DNA from: Chlorokybus atmophyticus
Lineage: Eukaryota > Streptophyta > Chlorokybophyceae > Chlorokybales > Chlorokybaceae
DNA: 64,000 bases
Direction of reading: 5' to 3'
Assembly (NCBI GenBank): GCA_009103225.1
Contig: RHPI01001132.1
Coordinates: 55,651-119,650 of the forward strand
The translations under genes were made by a program, and so were the position numbers. Shown one piece after another: positions 35,124 through 46,523 of this stretch; positions within the stretch are counted from its first letter, which is position 1, and each line of letters opens with the position of its first letter. Under the pieces are notes generated by a model that had not been told where the DNA came from, searched no databases, and saw only the letters and a list, made by a program, of their open reading frames with translations.

Positions 35124-38100
35124 ATGCACAACGCCGTGATGGTCGTGGCCAGGCCGGCGGGAGGGGGACACGGACTGTGCAACAGGTGAGAGAGAGAGGG
35201 GTTGATATGGTAATGGGCTTCGCTGCTGTGGGGGTGTTTGAGATTGCGGCTTGGTGGGTGTGAAGAGATGTGGTACAGGTTTGTTGACATGTACACTTAC
35301 TGTTGCTGACAACATGGACTTGTGGACTGGTGAGACTGATTGGTTGTGTTACGAGTTGGTTACTTTGGCATACTCACGCCGCGTATGACTTTGATTAACT
35401 ACCACGGAGGTGACTGTGGGCTTGCTTGTCAAACAACAAACCCCACATACACTTGTTGTAGTTGTGCAAATGCTACACTGTGTTGGCAGTTAGACACGCA
35501 CAGCAGATGGTACTCTTGCATGCGTGCGCGCGTGCGCACACATGTGCGCTCATGTGTGAGTGTACAGGGGTGTGTTGGCGGTGCAAGTTGCGGTAGTCAG
35601 CACCGTCTTCTTCCTGCTGGGTGGCCTCCTGATCGTCCTCCTCCTCGATGCGGACATGACCTCCGCCTCCTCCTCCTCTTCCTCCACCTTCTCCCCCCAC
35701 CTGCACCCCATGAACCTACAAGACCGAGAACTCAAAGCAGGCCTGGCCACCAACTATGGTACATACACGGACACAGAGAGATACACGCATGCGTGAAACG
35801 TCACCCAATCAACATGTCGTGCTCAGACTTGAAGGAGGAGTTGGCACGGTTGTGCGCTGAGACGGCACGCGAGAGTGAGCAGGCAGCCGCGATAGCTACA
35901 GCCACACTACCGCAACAGGCAGCGGAACAAATAACATCTCCATCCGACTGTCAAGAGGTGGTGATCGTCATTCACACTATGTTATATACAGATAGTGTGG
36001 TGTAACATGTAGCTTGTGTCGTGCAGCAGCCCGAGCGTGATGCGGAAGAGATGCGCAAGCTCAGCGACAAGAACGCTGAGCTCCACATGGACGTGGGTCT
36101 CGCTTTGCATGTTTGTTCAACACACTGCATGCAAGAGTCTCGATGCGCAAGCCCTCTGGTGTTGGCTCGCAGCTAACAAGAGCGATAGAGAAGCTTGCGG
36201 CCAATGAGCAGACGATCAAGCAGCTGGAAGCCACAGTAAGCGCGTTGACGTTTATCTGACCATGTACACCAACGTAATGTAAGCACGCATACACGTGCCA
36301 TACACACTTCACAAGCATCGACATAGCCTTCTGCATACACTGTTGAGGTATACTTGGATGAAACACACACGCACAGACGCGGGGACACATACATGCGTGC
36401 ACTCACAATCACCTACACGTATACCCAACAGGCTGCATCTCAAGCCGCGCCTACATGCGCCCCTTGCGCGACAACATCAACCCCAACCCCAACAACAACC
36501 CCAACAACGCTGTCTGCCGCGGACGTGTCGGCGCTGCGTGCCGTGCTACGTGCGAGGCGTGTCGAGTACGACGCGCTGAGGGCCGAACTCGTGCGGCGGC
36601 GGAAGATCGAGGAGGAGCATCGGCCCATCATGGTCGAGGCAATCGTGGCTTATAGGTAGAGAGCGTAGTATGCGGGTGCGGGTGGCATCAAAGGCACATA
36701 GTTGGTGGTAATGTGTGCGCGTGTGCACACAGATATGTGTGCATGTGTAAGTGTACATATGGTGCACACGCGTAGCGTACACGCCCACGCACACGGCATG
36801 CGCGGACAGGCATGCATGTTTGCATATGCGTGTGCGTGTGCGTGTGCGTGTGCGTGTGCGTGTGCGTGTCAGTGCATGTGTGCGTGAGTGCGCTTGCTGA
36901 CACGGCTCGAGTGTACAGGCCAATATGGGACAACATGACGCTCATCGACTGCCAGGCCAAAGAGCAGGGCAAGCGTCCCGAGGACATCGAGCCCAACCTC
37001 CCGCAGATGCGCGAAGCAGTAAGCGCATGCGTGGCAATGCCCGTACCAGCACCATTTAGCTTTTGCAGTGCCGGGTGTGCTGATGCAAGGGTTGTGTTCA
37101 GGTGGACAAGCTGAGGCAAGTGGAGAACGAGCATAATCCCTTTGTATGGGACCAGCGCCAGGCTTACCCACGGGTACGGAGAAACTTGCATCACGCACGC
37201 ACGCGCGCGCGCGCACACACTCACACGCACGCGCACGCACACGCACACATCCCTGCGCTCAGATTCAGCGGCGTCTCGCTGAGCTTCGCCAAGAGATCGC
37301 CTTTCTCGTGTCGCGTATCATGCCCTCGCGCACCACAAAGCTGCCGGCCATGATTTCCGAGAGTCTCCTCGCCAACGGCGTCGGGAAGGTGTGTGCGAGT
37401 GAGCGTGTGTGTGAGTGAGAGTGGTGGGATGTGTGTTTGTGGGTTTGATGTGAAGTTGATGGTGTGTTGTGCAGGGAGGGGAGGAAGAGGAAAGCTTGTT
37501 GAGGGCGTCCAAGGCTGTGATCAGCGCGGATGACTTCCCGGGAGCACTCAACATCTCGTTTCTTGTCGAGTACTACAAGTAGGCGTGCGTGCACAAGAGT
37601 GCGTGTGTGTGCGTGCGTGAATGCGTGCGCGAAACTTAGTGCAACCGTGTCAGGCATGGCGACAACATCAACAAAATTGTGGACAACATCTACAAGTGCT
37701 TCCAGCCCGCGAACAACCCTCTCAACCTCACCGGTGCGCACTCTACTCCTCCCCCACCCACCCACTGACACTCACCCCTTCACCTACCTGTTCACCCACT
37801 CACACTCACTCACCCTCTTTCTCAACTCTCCCATCCAGGCGAGCTCTTAGTGAACGTGGACAACCCCGACGAGGCCTCCTCCTGGGTTGCCGCCATGGCG
37901 CGCACGGGCGGGAAGGGCTTCCTCACGCCGGTGTTCTCGTCAAACCTGCACGAGATCAGAGGGTACAACCGGTTGGGGAGGATCGCGAGGGGGGAAGTAC
38001 TCGTGTTCATGCAGGTGGGGGGAGGAGGGGTGATGGTGGTGGGGTGGTGGTGGGGATGTGTTCTGATGTGGGGCGTTGCGGAGCAGGATGACAACTTTCC

Positions 38101-39205
38101 GCCGGATGATTGCCAGTGGATACAGAACCTGACGAAGCTGTATCAGGCGTGGCCGCGCATCGGCTGTGTTGGGCTTTCGGTGAGCGCGCACAGCATGCGT
38201 GCGTGTGTGTGACCACGTAAGCACCCCGGCTCAAATGCATTGTCATATGCACAGATCGGGGTGTTTGCGGACAGCGAAAAGGGTCCGTTGTGGGCGCGGA
38301 TGTACCCGACGGAGGGGCACTTCCACGACCCGCTCTCCGGTGTGGACCACCAGTTTGTCTCCGTTGTCGACCTCGCGCCGCTCACTATGCGACGACAGGC
38401 CTTCTTTGACGTAAGCGTGTGTCTGAGATCCGCGTGCGTGCGTGCGTATTGGTTATTCAAGTATGACTGTTACGTGTGCAGGTTGGCATGTATGATGAGT
38501 TCTTCTCCCTACCTGGCGAGCCTGGAATCTTCCTAGATTTTGACTTGGCGGTGAGCAGCGAACAGTCATGTTTGGTCCCCCGCCCCTGTATGCCTTGCCG
38601 AGTGTGAGCGTGTGTTGACATGCATGCACACGGTAGCTGCGCACGTGGCTTGCGGGGTACTACGTCTCGCAGATGCGGCTACCCTATGGCTCGTTCCCGC
38701 CTGGCTTTGGAGCGGGTGGCACCCATTTTGGGAAGGGCCTATACAACAGGCAGATACAAGAGCACTTTAACAGGTACACGAGACATGGTCATGGTGACCC
38801 ACGCACCCACGCCGGCTTGTACTCGCGCATACGTGCACACAAGTGGACATGCACTCGCATCCATGTAAACCTACACACATGCGCACGCCCGTACATGTGC
38901 AAGCGCGTATGCATAGGCGCGCACACGTACACGAACATGCACTTGCACACGCACACGCAACACGCGCGCACGCATGCACACGGTTGCACGCTGACCCACA
39001 TGCATACAGTGCTGCGTACGGGATCCGCTATGAGATGGCTGAGAAGGACGCGATATACGAGGAGGTCAAGCGGTTGAATGTAAAGTACTTGACCCCAAGG
39101 GACCCGCAGAACCCGCGACCATGGGAAACCATGATGCGCATACAGGCCGAGCTGGTGCGCAAGGCGGAAGAGGAGCGCGCGCGAGGCAACGGGCTGCGTA
39201 CGTAA
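35124..39205 (+). CDS. Type II membrane glycosyltransferase (GT2-like, GT-A fold)
   Basis: Seventeen exons join in frame to 681 residues: 35124-35185, 35568-35758, 35827-35957, 36027-36092, 36173-36235, 36432-36655, 36919-37018, 37102-37173, 37263-37388, 37475-37578, 37654-37733, 37839-38014, 38087-38179, 38255-38410, 38482-38550, 38637-38773 and 39010-39205. One membrane anchor (about residues 28-50, VAVVSTVFFLLGGLLIVLLL) is followed by a helical stem rich in Glu, Lys and Ala. The catalytic domain runs from about 355 (ISFLVEYYKHGDNINKIVDN) and contains NVDNPDEASSW, an acidic metal-binding motif QDDN at 465-468 and PRIGCVGLSIGVFAD. The C-terminal part (LRTWLAGYYVSQMRLPYGS) resembles uncharacterised algal GT2-like proteins. 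It is expected in the Golgi, and donor and acceptor sugars cannot be told. The introns are full of CA/TG repeats. Confidence 0.8.
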
Positions 39206-39402
39206 GTGGTCATAGTCGCTAGCTTGTATACAATAGTATACTATAGTATGCACAACGAGCAGAGCAAAAGAGTAGGAGGCAATGTTGTATGTTTCACTGT
39301 TCAGAAATAAAGGTACACTATGCATGTGGTTGCATTCATGGCTATGACACCATGTGATAATTGATTCCGCATGTCCTTGCCCAACAAAAACACACAAATG
39401 AA

Positions 39403-39451
<49 letters not shown>

Positions 39452-39490
39452 TATGCGTGCGTGCGTGCGTGCATGCGTGCGTGCGTGTGT
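39403..39490. repeat. Compound microsatellite (TA)n-(CA)n-(TGCG)n
   Basis: An uninterrupted run of TA dinucleotides changes into CA and then GTGC/GTGCG tetranucleotide units. A separate (CA)n run ending in CGCGCG lies at 39597-39645. Confidence 0.9.
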
Positions 39491-39594
39491 ACAAGCCAAG
39501 ACCACTTGGCACACTTATGAGGATGTCTATGGCTTGCTTGCGATACAAGTGATTTATTTTCATTATTGCTATCAATGTTGACAAGTAATATGTC

Positions 39595-39639
<45 letters not shown>

Positions 39640-40207
39640 GCGCGTAGCTACTCATATATCAGTCAAGTTATAGCTGATCATGAGCACCGATACCAAGTAC
39701 ATATGGCTAGCATAATGCAATGGTTAATACATTATGCATACGCACCATTGTTAAATGTTGTCACTGCAACTGCGTAATGCTTATGATGTGTCATATTAAT
39801 TGTCATGCCAGCAAAAGTCCGCATGCTACTTTTCCCCTTATTCAACACAGAGTTCATGCATAAAGTATTAGCCAATCTACGACGCCGCACACTCGGCATG
39901 AGTCCAAATTGGTCTACATGTGACGCGGCGCCTTTACCACGAGGCTATAGCAACAAAAGTTGCTGCCATTGAAGCCACAAGTTTCAAATATACTCCATGG
40001 CGGATATGTTAAACCAAGCCTCAAATTAATATTTGTTGCTGCTAAGGAACATGCTCACCGTATTTGCTTGGATGATAGCCCCCCAATGATACATAAGCCC
40101 CCACCCCGTTTATGAACGAGGCTATATTCAGGGGAGGGGGGGGCTCTTGAATAAGGGCTGTTACATAAGCCCCCCACTCATTTGTTACCAAAAGGGGCTT
40201 GCATTTT

Positions 40208-40408
40208 NNNNNNNNNNNNNNNNNNNNNNNNNNNNNNNNNNNNNNNNNNNNNNNNNNNNNNNNNNNNNNNNNNNNNNNNNNNNNNNNNNNNNNNNNNNNN
40301 NNNNNNNNNNNNNNNNNNNNNNNNNNNNNNNNNNNNNNNNNNNNNNNNNNNNNNNNNNNNNNNNNNNNNNNNNNNNNNNNNNNNNNNNNNNNNNNNNNNN
40401 NNNNNNNN
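40208..40408. other. Assembly gap (201 N)
   Basis: An unsequenced run. The left flank reads AAGCCCCCCAC...AGGGGCTTGCA and the right flank begins with a G-run. G/C-run secondary structure is the likely reason for the gap. Confidence 0.97.
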
Positions 40409-41976
40409 GGGGGGGGCGGAGGGAGGATTTCTATCCGCTGCAACAAGGTGCTGGTGACTTAGTTTTACCGGCTATGGGTGACAATTGCGTGAGAACCGCG
40501 ATTACTTCGCCACTCGTGGCCCGATATTTCAATCAAGTAACAATTAATTGATAAGACAAGTAAGCATATTGAAGCAAATGTTAGCTTGAATGGGCACACA
40601 TACATTCAACATGATGGTGCCATAACTTATTTGAAACGGTTTGAAACGGGTTCATGCATGCTATATGCATTCGCATTTAGAAGTGGATTGTTGCATTTAC
40701 GGGCTAGCAAGTGAGTACATGAAAGTGTGACATCAACTTGTGACAATTCATGCATGCATGTGTGTTCGAGTGAGCATTTTTAAGAAGGGCCGAAGCATCC
40801 TCGCTTAAGTGTGCACGCATAGCTTATGCATTGTATGCCATACGTAATGTACACTGCATATCACGTATGTCGCATGCAGCACATATGCCAACCTTATTAC
40901 GCTGGGCAACGCAGGGACGCATGTACAGTTATTGATTATAAGAGCCACCGCGTATAAAGGGGAGGGGCGGAGGGGGAGGGGGGGGTAACACACATGCGGT
41001 GCTTGCAACTTAACATATGAGTGGTAAAAGTGCTTGTAATGTTGCTTTGTGAGGCATGGCAGGGCAATGCGTTGTGAGCGGTAAGCATATACATGGATGA
41101 TGTAGGGATGGCTGAACAATAACCACATAAGGCATGACGACGTCTACCGTAAGAGCTCAAACTCGACAAAGACCTAAGTGTGATAGCATATATCATGACT
41201 TCACCTTATCTATTGTATCTCACATATTACCTTCCAAGCTTTCAACACATAAGTGAACATGCATATGCGGTCGACGTATTTACCCTGCAATTCCCCCTAG
41301 TGTGGGGTGGGGCCCCCACACGCCCAGCCTATTGCTGAGAGGAGGCGCTGTGCATGTGTGTTACATGATCAGGGTCATAAACTTCTGCTCGTCCGTTTGT
41401 CCCCGCTCCCCCTGAGGGGGGCTGCCTCCAGGTTTATCACGGCGACGGCGCCTGTGGATATCCGATAGGCAGCCCCCAGGGGATGAGCCAGGATAAGCAC
41501 AATACGACAAAAGGTGTGTCATCGATAACCCTAAAAACCTTTACTCTAGAGCAGCACGGAGACATTGTGTGCCACGCGGGGGAAAACGCTGCTGCTACGC
41601 GTGGGAGGAAGGGGAGGGTGGGCTTGCTAGACTTGCTGCTGCTGGAGGCTAGAATTATTGTGCTGACCATTGGTGGCGCCTCCTGGTCGTTGGTGTTGTT
41701 GTTGGGGTTGCCACGCAGGAGTGTGGCAACGACTGTGGTGGGTGGATGCTCGGCCCATGCCTTAACGACGGTTGGACTTCGTGGCTCAGCGGGTGTGTGT
41801 AACATGCTGCTGCTTCGCAAGCAGCAGCTGCGCAACAGCAACAACTGTCGTCGACCATACCACAGCATTGGTCGACACCATCATCATCGTCATCATCATA
41901 GTAGTAGACATCAACAACATTATCATCGTCCGTGTGCTGCTGGCGAGTAAGCGGGAGGAAGCTGGATTTGAACGAG

Positions 41977-43856
41977 ATGGCGGACCGCCCTGGGCTTGCG
42001 GCCGCCCTGGTGCCGCAAGTCCAGGGCGCTCTGGAGGCGAGGCCGCTGCCACCTCCGGCGGAAGACCAGCAGCAGCAGCTCAAAAAGGAGATGGACAGGA
42101 AAGAAGTGGAGCGAAAGGCGCAGCACAGGACGCAGGTAGGGCATGCTTGTTGCATGGCTGCTGTAGCAGCGGCTAGATCTGCAGTCAGCGTTCAAGAGCA
42201 TGTATGTTGCGTAAGCTAACTGACTGCTGTAGTCGATTGCGTGCAAGCAGCATGCTCCGTCGGGTTGATAAATTAGCTTCCATCGTGCACCAAGCCAGTA
42301 TGGTTGTTGCTTGCTCGTTCGCTTTGGACACTTTCAGGAGTGACGTGTTGTGAGTTAGTCGCAAGCTTTGCAACCAGTTGTCAGCACCTATCATTATTTA
42401 GGCAAGAGGTAAAGTTGTCTCAGTACGTAAGAACAACAGTTGGAGCCAGTTCGCTCCGGAACACCAAGCTAGTTCTTGCCACTTGGGAAAGTTTGTTTTA
42501 CTGTTTTCCCGGATAACCAAGCTGGTCAAGCTTGCTGTTCCGTGGTGAAAACAGCAACAGAACATATCGCAAGCGCTCAATGTGTGTGGCAGTTGGGGCC
42601 CCAAATGTCAGAGGGTTGATGTGCTGATTGTCTGCAGTGGCACTGCATGCTCATGTCGTTAGCGAGGCTATCATGTTGCTAATGTGACATCAGGGGTATG
42701 AGCATGTCCGCTTTCGTCGAGCTGTATTGGCCAGCTGAGACCAGCTGTGTGCTTTGCCTGTTTGTCATGTTTGCTGGCTTGCTTGTTTTGCATGTGGTTG
42801 CGCGTGCACTAGCTGAGATTAGCTGAGATCAACAACAATGTCTTGCTGCCCAGTTGCGATGGGATGCGGTTCTTGCGTATGGTGAGACGGGCAGCTATGA
42901 GGAGGCTGCGCTGAGGATCGGCAAAGGGAAGGAGTTTGTGAAGAAGTGGGTTGACCAGCATGCGCGATCTGGCACAGTGGATGATGGTCCCAGGTCTGGT
43001 AGGCCTCACAAGAACGAGCCTCGCCCTCCAAAACCGTCAACCAGCGGTGATGGCGCTGCAGAAAGCGACGCCGGCACAAAGCGCCGCAGAAAGGTCAGTG
43101 TTGAGTTGTTTGAGTTTGTGTATGCATGGGGTTGACAAATGCATGTTTGCAGCCAAGGAAAGCCCCGGACGTAAGTGCTGGAACGAGTGCCCCGCTCATT
43201 CCAGGCAGCGAGCAGCGTGAGATGTTGGCTCAGAAGCACAAGCAGCTTGATGAGGAGCGCGCAGCACTTGAGGTGCTGGAAAGGAATCTCATCGAGCGCA
43301 AGCGACGTCTTGCTGATGAGGATCGACAGCTGCAGGTTTGACATTGTGATCTGTGCGTTGTTGCAATGAGGTGAATGCGTCATGACATAACGTGTGGATG
43401 CCAGGAGATGGAGGCGGTGGAAAGGTATGAGCGTTTGAAGCTGATGTCCGAGCAAGTGCATGCAACGAGAAAAGCGCAGCTTGATGAAAGGGAGGGGCTT
43501 CTGGCGCAGCGGGAGAGGGGCTTGGCAGAGAAGGAGCAGGTGATTGCGTCGTTTGCGTATTCTCAGCAGCCATTGTAGATCAGATGTGCTGCAATTTGTA
43601 CAACCTCATTCATGCTCTGTTGCAGACAGATCGCCTTGACCATCAGCGCATAACATCGGAGCTCGCTCATCGCGAGCAGATAGTTGTGGAGCAGGAGCGG
43701 CTGCTGCTGGAGCGTCAGCAGAGTTTAAATGCGCACCAGAATCGTTGGCAGGAGCAGCATCTGCCTCAGCGACCGATGGAGCAGCAGCATCACGACCCGC
43801 GAGAGCCGCAGCGTCCTCCGCAGATACCAGATAACCACTGGGGGCATTTTGGCTGA
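41977..43856 (+). CDS. Transposase-type helix-turn-helix fused to a long coiled coil
   Basis: Five exons (41977-42135, 42854-43093, 43153-43335, 43405-43539, 43626-43856) join at phase 0 to 315 residues. Residues about 54-110 resemble the paired-type HTH at the N-terminus of Tc1-like transposases and related IS elements: LRWDAVLAYGETGSYEEAA, RIGKGKEFVKKWVDQHA, then the hinge GTVDDGPRSGRPHK. A basic KRRRK patch follows. From about 150 the protein is a heptad-like Glu/Gln/Arg/Leu coiled coil (QKHKQLDEERAALEVLERN, LDEREGLLAQRERGLAEKE) ending in a Gln/Pro/His-rich tail. No DDE nuclease domain is present. The exon structure with clean introns suggests a host gene derived from a transposase DNA-binding domain. 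An in-frame ATG at 41932 could add 15 residues. DNA binding is inferred, not shown. Confidence 0.75.
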
Positions 43857-45370
43857 GGCTGCGCTGCATGATATGACTACATACCGGCAGTGCTTCCGGT
43901 AAAGTTGGAGATTAGTTTGCAGCCGCGTTCGCGCATTGAGCGCGGTGCTGTGGCGTATGTTATATAGTAGCGGCTTATCTAGTACTAGCATATTGTTGCG
44001 ACGTAGCTGTGCGCAATTGCATGCATATAGCTGTCATTAGTTTGGGGAGAGGGCAGAATTCCTCTTGAAAGGTTATCAATAAGAGCATCAGAGAGGCTGC
44101 CGCCACCGATGTGGCACGCAGCGCCTGATAGGTTTGTATACGTGTGCATATTGTGGTATAGACTTGAGCATCCGGGTGTCAAGGGCTAACCACGCCGGTT
44201 TTGGTGTCACCCTTACGCAATGTTGCCGTTTTGTGTACTTTATGTGTAGATTATCTGCACTGCTGTGTGACTGCTGCCAGCATTTCAACGAGTATCCATG
44301 CAGTTAGCAACAATCTGTAACCTGACAGTTACGGCGGGTAGGGAGCAAGCGGGCTAGGCTGTGCGCCAAACCAGCCAAGCGCCGCAAGTGTGGTAGTCGC
44401 CCGTCAGGTAACATCTTCTACCCGCATGCAATGGAGACACAATAGTTTTGGAGATTTATGTACACGCCATGCTGAGCGAGGACACTCAGCACATCATGCG
44501 CGTGAATACGCCCCATATCATGATGGTTCGAGGGGCGGAGCAGTGGGGCTCAGCCATCAGCGAGTAGCATGCGCAGTGCAGCGTGCGCTGGACATAGCGG
44601 TCATGGAGCGAGCTGTGGCGGTGGCGGCGACGCCCGGCTGGACATCGGTGGCATAAGGTCCCCCAACTGCCAAGGCGGATGCGGGACCACTTGCGTAGGC
44701 TAGCAACCTTGCATGTAGAGTGTAGCGTACTATTCCATGTGTGTTAGGCATGGTAGCAGCGCTCAAAGCCAAACGCTTGTATGTGTAATCCATTTTATTT
44801 TATGTACTCCATGCATGTTGCTAGCTTGCGGTGATGCTAGTACCTTGCGATAATTGGTGTTATTGTGATTGTTGGACGCTGCGCACGGCTGACAAGTTGT
44901 AGCCCCTCAGCGCACAATTTGTGTCTGTGTGATGTGTACAAAAGATGCAAGGCACAATTGTGTACATCAATGTGAAGGGCAATGCTCACATGCAGTCACA
45001 TAGCACATCGTACATACACCATATGGCATGCAGTATGAGCACGCACCAATCTGACCCCCAGGCTAACTTAAGACTCTACATGTTTGAGTTTAAAGCATGC
45101 ATGGTAATGGCACGCGCAAAACCTTCAATCTCCAACCTCTATTATCAGCCTTCAATACATCGATGCTTGCAAAATGTTCAATCATGGACACTTTGACACA
45201 TAACTCGCATACATAGACACCTAAACAACAAGTCACGTCCACGCCTGTACATTCCGTAATAGACATAATACCAAAACTGAGTCGTTATCATTTACAAAAC
45301 TGAGCGCGCTGCGGATTCACCCTCTTTGACAAGGACTGGCGAAGCGTGCGCGCATACCTTGCGGCTGCTG
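43857..45370. other. Convergent intergenic region
   Basis: This contains the 3' ends of two convergent genes. A GC-rich + frame of 88 codons (44390-44656) has no recognisable motif and is not called. The remainder is unremarkable. Confidence 0.45.
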
Positions 45371-46523
45371 TCACCTTACAGGCGCTTGCAAGAAAACCTC
45401 CTCTCCGTAGGTGTCCAGCATGCGCTGGAAGCCTTCCACCTGCCCCGCGTCGTACACGCCTGCCATCCCCTCCTGCCACATGACAAAAATGCTGCAGCCA
45501 ACCGCCCCGACATTGTCAATGAAGCGCAGTGTGTAGGTTAAGTAATCCCCACGCTTGGCCTTCCCAACGATGAGCTTGACAGACGTCACAGCGTCCAGCC
45601 TGCATGCCAGCAGCAACACTGATAAGCTGCACTGATCATGCGATCATGCAATGATGAGGGTAATCCGCCGGCATAGTATGGAGCAGCAATGCACACCAGG
45701 CAGCAAGACAAGCACCAACAGAACAAGCACCTTAGGTGGAAGTCGAGGTTGTGTTCAGGGTCGATGACATTGGCGTACTCCCCGCGCTGGGGCACGGTGT
45801 GATAAAACAGGCTGTCCAGCGTAGAAACGGACTCAAGCACGCCCATGCCCGTGTTCACTATCAGCCTGACTCGCCCCAAACCCTGCAGGAGAAGCGCTCT
45901 GCTCAAGAACTCTTGCCCATGTTTGCCAGTGGCATGCACATCCAGGAACACAGGAATACACAACATGAGCAAATGGTGCAAATCGAAAAACTTCTTTGTG
46001 ACACACACACGCATGCACCCATGCTTGTGCGTCTGCATGCACATACGCACAGGCATGCGCGTCTTACCTTGGCGTCTTCAAGAAGCTGCTTGAGGGTGGC
46101 TCTCGGCATAACCGTCGGCTCGACGGCAATCTCGCCCTCACTGGTAGTAGCGGTGGCGGCAGTGGTGAGCCTGTCATGGTGCCTGTGGTGGTGGTGCCTG
46201 TGATGATGATGGTGGTGCTGGTGCTGGTGCTGGTGATCGCCTGCGGGAGAGGGAGCACTTCCAGCTGGAGCGGTGGAGGAGGAGAAAGCGCTTGGACGGA
46301 GGCGGGAGTGGGCGGCAGTTTCGGCTGAGGCAGCTTCCGCTCCTCCCGCCGCTGCCTTGAGAGGAGACTTAACGGGGGAGGTCAGGGCCCCGCCTCCAAG
46401 CCCCTTGTGGCGCGTGACGTTGATAGGCCTTAGAGAAGACTGTGCGTAGTACAGCTGGCCGTCCGCCGCATTGCTGGCCTTACCCGCCGCCAACCCTAAG
46501 AAAAGGGCTGCTCGGGCGGCCAT
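45371..46523 (-). CDS. Putative ChuX/HutX-like haem-utilisation fold protein
   Basis: Three exons (46523-46068, 45882-45731, 45599-45371) give 278 residues. The first about 35 residues (MAARAALFLGLAAGKASNA...) could be a signal or organelle-targeting peptide. They are followed by a Ser/Ala-rich and His-rich linker (HQHQHQHHHHHHRHHHHRHH). The conserved part starts at about 140 (PRATLKQLLEDAK), then GLGRVRLIVNTGMGVLES, GEYANVIDPEHNLDFHLR, LDAVTSVKLIVGKAK and TLRFIDNVGAVGCSIFVMW. Order and spacing (a G-R-V strand, an N-x-x-D-P-E loop, H-L-R, then F-x-D-x-x-G and a hydrophobic strand) resemble ChuX/HutX and related haem-handling beta proteins, but similarity is low. If correct, the role would be haem storage or transfer in an organelle. 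The His-rich linker might bind metal. Confidence 0.5.

Larger units (their letters stand above)
39206..41976. other. Intergenic region with microsatellites, a gap and G/C-run sequence
   Basis: This holds the microsatellites at 39403-39490 and 39597-39637 and the 201-N gap. Strong C-run/G-run tracts flank the gap (40078-40200, 40409-40420), and another lies at 40960-40987. An inverted repeat (CTGAGGGGGGCTGCCT with AGGCAGCCCCCAG) sits at about 41413-41481. A hairpin GTTGCCAC/GTGGCAAC lies at 41708-41731. An open + frame of 155 codons (41483-41950) has no recognisable domain and a His-rich end, so I do not call it. Confidence 0.5.

Noticed and set aside
39403-39645. CRISPR-like or satellite array
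   Set aside because: Simple dinucleotide and tetranucleotide repeats without spacers, in a eukaryotic genome.
41437-41950. Overlapping 143-codon minus and 155-codon plus frames as genes
   Set aside because: Neither has a recognisable domain, splice pattern or convincing composition.
44390-44656. 88-codon plus frame
   Set aside because: No domain and no splice context. Random open frame in GC-rich DNA.
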